DNA of 64,000 nucleotides from NCBI GenBank assembly GCA_964560875.1, contig CAZLMW010000002.1, positions 56,748-120,747 of the forward strand. Reading direction: 5' to 3'. Under the pieces are notes generated by a model, which was given only the letters and a program-made list of their open reading frames with translations, made no database searches and was not told the origin of the DNA. The position numbers and the translations under genes are program-made. Source of the DNA: CAZLMW01 sp964560875 (GTDB lineage: Bacteria > Myxococcota_A > UBA9042). Positions 62,272-64,000 of the stretch are shown here, in pieces. Each line of letters starts with the position of its first letter. Positions within the stretch are counted from its first letter, which is position 1.

Positions 62272-63855
62272 TCAGCCGCCGACGACGTAGTGGTGAACCG
62301 GCTTGCCGCGCTCCTTGAGCACGGTGATATCGCCCTGCATTTGCGCGCGGACAAGCTCCCCGGTGGTGAAGTCGCTGCCGGCAATGGCGATGTCGGCGAC
62401 GTCCTTTCCGACCCGGTGCAGGTCCTCGACGACGATGAAGTGGCCCTTGGCCGGCCCGCCCTTGTGAAGCTGGCCGGTCGAGTGCAGGTAACGCGGCCCA
62501 AATTGCACGGTCACGGCGCCGCGGGTGCGTTGCTGGAGCGCTTCACGGAGGGATGCCGCGCGCTGTCGGTTGGAGCCTGCGGGGGCCACGTAGAGCAGCA
62601 CGGCGAGGTAGTCGTCCGCAGCGAGCGCTTCCAGGTCGTCGGCGAGCGCGCGGGTCAGGTCGGCAAGCTTGCGCAGTTTGCCTTCGGAGTCGGCGGCGGC
62701 GGGCTCGATCTCACCGGCGAGGATGGCGTTGGTCGCGGCCTTGGCAGCCGACACATCGGGCTCGTCGAAGGGGTTGATTCCGAGCAGCTTTCCGCACAGG
62801 GCCGTCGCCACTTCCCAACGCACGATCTCCGCCCACAGGTCAGCGGCTTCGGGCATCACCTGGATGGTGACAGGCGCGCCGCAGTCCTCGGCCTCCATGC
62901 CGAACTCGTCGTCAGGATTATCGAACGTGGCGAGCGAGCCGATGAGGCTGTGCTTGAGCGACGCGTGCGCCTTGTCACCGGCGAGGCTGTAGCGGCCCGG
63001 AACCGGCAGGATCCCGGTGCCAAGCTTGCCGGTGCTCTCTGCGATCAGCTGCTCGACCCACGCCGCGAAGCCGCGCACGTCCTTGCCGAAGGACAGGCGC
63101 AGGTGCGACCGACCGAGGCGATGTCCCGTTGCCAGGAACGCGGCCAGCTGCGCTCCGGGGTTGTCGGCGGCAGGCGTCAGACGGCATTCGGCGAGGGCGT
63201 CGTCGAGCCGCGCGATCGCGTCCTTGATCACGACTCCGGCGAGCACGGCAGGCACCAAACCAAAGAAGCTTCCGGCCGAAAAGCGGCCGCCGATGTCGCT
63301 GGGGTTCTCGAAAACCTCGGTGAACTTCTCGCGACGTGCGATCGCGGTGAGCTTGCTGCCAGGATCGGTGATCGCGATAAACTTCGACCCGTCGTCGAAA
63401 CGATCGCGAAGGATGCGGTACAGGCTCAGTGTCTCGACGGTGCCGCCGGATTTGGTCGCGATGATGAACATGGAGCTGCCGGCCGAGGCCCACGCGATGG
63501 CGTCGGCGATCGCTTCGGGGTGGGTGCAATCGAGCACCCGCAGCTTGAGGCCGCGATGACCCCCGAGGTGGCGCCCGACGACCTCTGGCCAGAGGCTTGA
63601 CCCGCCCATGCCAACGATCAGCGCGCGGTCAAAGCCGCGGCGTTCCGCCGTTCGAGACAGGTTGACGAGGCGCTCGATCGCCGCGTGCATGGTGGGCACG
63701 CAGAACAGCCAGCCGAGCCGGTTGCGGATCTTCGCCGCGTCGCCCTCGTTGTCGACCCACATCTTGCCGTCGCGGCCCCACATGCGGTCGATCGCGCGCG
63801 CCTCGTCGAGCTCTTCAAGGCACTGCGAAGCGATCTCGGTGAATTGTTCGGTCAT
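62272..63855 (-). CDS. pgi: Glucose-6-phosphate isomerase (SIS-domain type)
   Basis: 527 aa. Interconverts glucose-6-phosphate and fructose-6-phosphate. The first SIS domain has ALIVGMGGSSLWPEVVGRHLG and FIIATKSGGTVETLSLYRIL, equivalent to the SKSGxTxET phosphate loop; ITDPGSKL and GGRFSAGSFFGLVPAVLAG follow. The catalytic Glu region is QLIAESTGKLGTGILPV and later INPFDEPDVSAAKAATN. The layout is that of the isomerase half of transaldolase-Pgi fusions rather than of E. coli Pgi. The ATG at 63855 has GAGG upstream. Confidence 0.88.
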   Translation of the reverse strand: MTEQFTEIASQCLEELDEARAIDRMWGRDGKMWVDNEGDAAKIRNRLGWLFCVPTMHAAIERLVNLSRTAERRGFDRALIVGMGGSSLWPEVVGRHLGGHRGLKLRVLDCTHPEAIADAIAWASAGSSMFIIATKSGGTVETLSLYRILRDRFDDGSKFIAITDPGSKLTAIARREKFTEVFENPSDIGGRFSAGSFFGLVPAVLAGVVIKDAIARLDDALAECRLTPAADNPGAQLAAFLATGHRLGRSHLRLSFGKDVRGFAAWVEQLIAESTGKLGTGILPVPGRYSLAGDKAHASLKHSLIGSLATFDNPDDEFGMEAEDCGAPVTIQVMPEAADLWAEIVRWEVATALCGKLLGINPFDEPDVSAAKAATNAILAGEIEPAAADSEGKLRKLADLTRALADDLEALAADDYLAVLLYVAPAGSNRQRAASLREALQQRTRGAVTVQFGPRYLHSTGQLHKGGPAKGHFIVVEDLHRVGKDVADIAIAGSDFTTGELVRAQMQGDITVLKERGKPVHHYVVGG

Positions 63856-64000
63856 GGTGGCCTCGTTGACTCGTGTTCTTTCGTCGCCCTTCCGGGAGCG
63901 GGATGGGGAGCGGGATCGTCTCAGTATTTGCGCGGCGCGCATCTAGTGTCTCGTTGCAGAGGAAACGATCAGTTGACGGCAACGCGGAACAGCCGCGCAG

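Overview
The window is 64 kb of GC-rich, densely packed bacterial chromosome, apart from one run of 100 Ns at 24779-24878. The gene content suggests a Gram-negative bacterium of the Myxococcota/Bradymonadales ('deltaproteobacterial') type. Pointers are a succinate dehydrogenase with a single b558-type membrane subunit, a TonB domain fused to a TonB-dependent receptor, a lipoprotein built of CDDG-type cysteine-rich repeats, an FHA-GAF histidine kinase, MCE lipid-transport genes and several outer-membrane barrel proteins. This placement is an inference from gene content; there is no rRNA in the window. I see no phage, insertion sequence, CRISPR array, secondary-metabolite cluster or classical defence system. 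The interest lies in fusions, gene pairings and short tandem repeats.

Layout. 1-4.8 kb: partial NAD kinase and an FHA-GAF histidine kinase (minus), divergent from an MlaF-like ATPase and a long MCE protein. 4.8-12.6 kb: a minus-strand central-metabolism run, outer-membrane protein, unknown, mdh, sdhC, sdhA, sdhB, yaeQ, M20 peptidase. 12.7-16.4 kb: a consensus-like promoter, tRNA-Val(GAC), infC-rpmI-rplT-ihfA, a MerR regulator and a TPR lipoprotein; pheST are missing from their usual place before ihfA. 16.4-20.7 kb (minus): porin, a chimeric membrane-anchored DsbA-like protein, trmH. 20.9-27.2 kb: transketolase, then a methyltransferase-TPR gene broken by the assembly gap, translationally coupled to hutH, with dut divergent. 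27.2-37 kb: TonB-fused receptor, lgt, M18 aminopeptidase, cysteine-rich lipoprotein, an 18-bp minisatellite, OPT transporter. 37-40.4 kb: prfC and two less-defined genes.

40.4-47.3 kb is the most coherent pathway: betA-betB, then (after a strong hairpin) a HAD phosphatase, an organophosphate:phosphate-antiporter-family MFS protein and a BCCT transporter, with overlapping starts and stops. It can be read as uptake of choline or betaine plus uptake and dephosphorylation of a phosphorylated precursor, ending in glycine betaine. It is followed by a decayed CocE/NonD hydrolase.

48.7-54.8 kb: a histone-deacetylase-family amidohydrolase, nhaA, a stand-alone phosphopantothenate-cysteine ligase with an N-terminal hexapeptide repeat, then uppP and murJ arranged divergently (two steps of the undecaprenyl lipid cycle). 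54.8-64 kb: an APC permease with extra cytosolic domains, a lipoprotein, mutM, a TrmB-like methyltransferase, a redoxin-like lipoprotein, a small membrane protein, an acyl-CoA synthetase and pgi.

Short tandem repeats recur: 12 bp (methyltransferase), 18 bp (coaB N-terminus), 18 bp (end of the OPT gene), 16 bp (before tkt) and 19 bp (before murJ).
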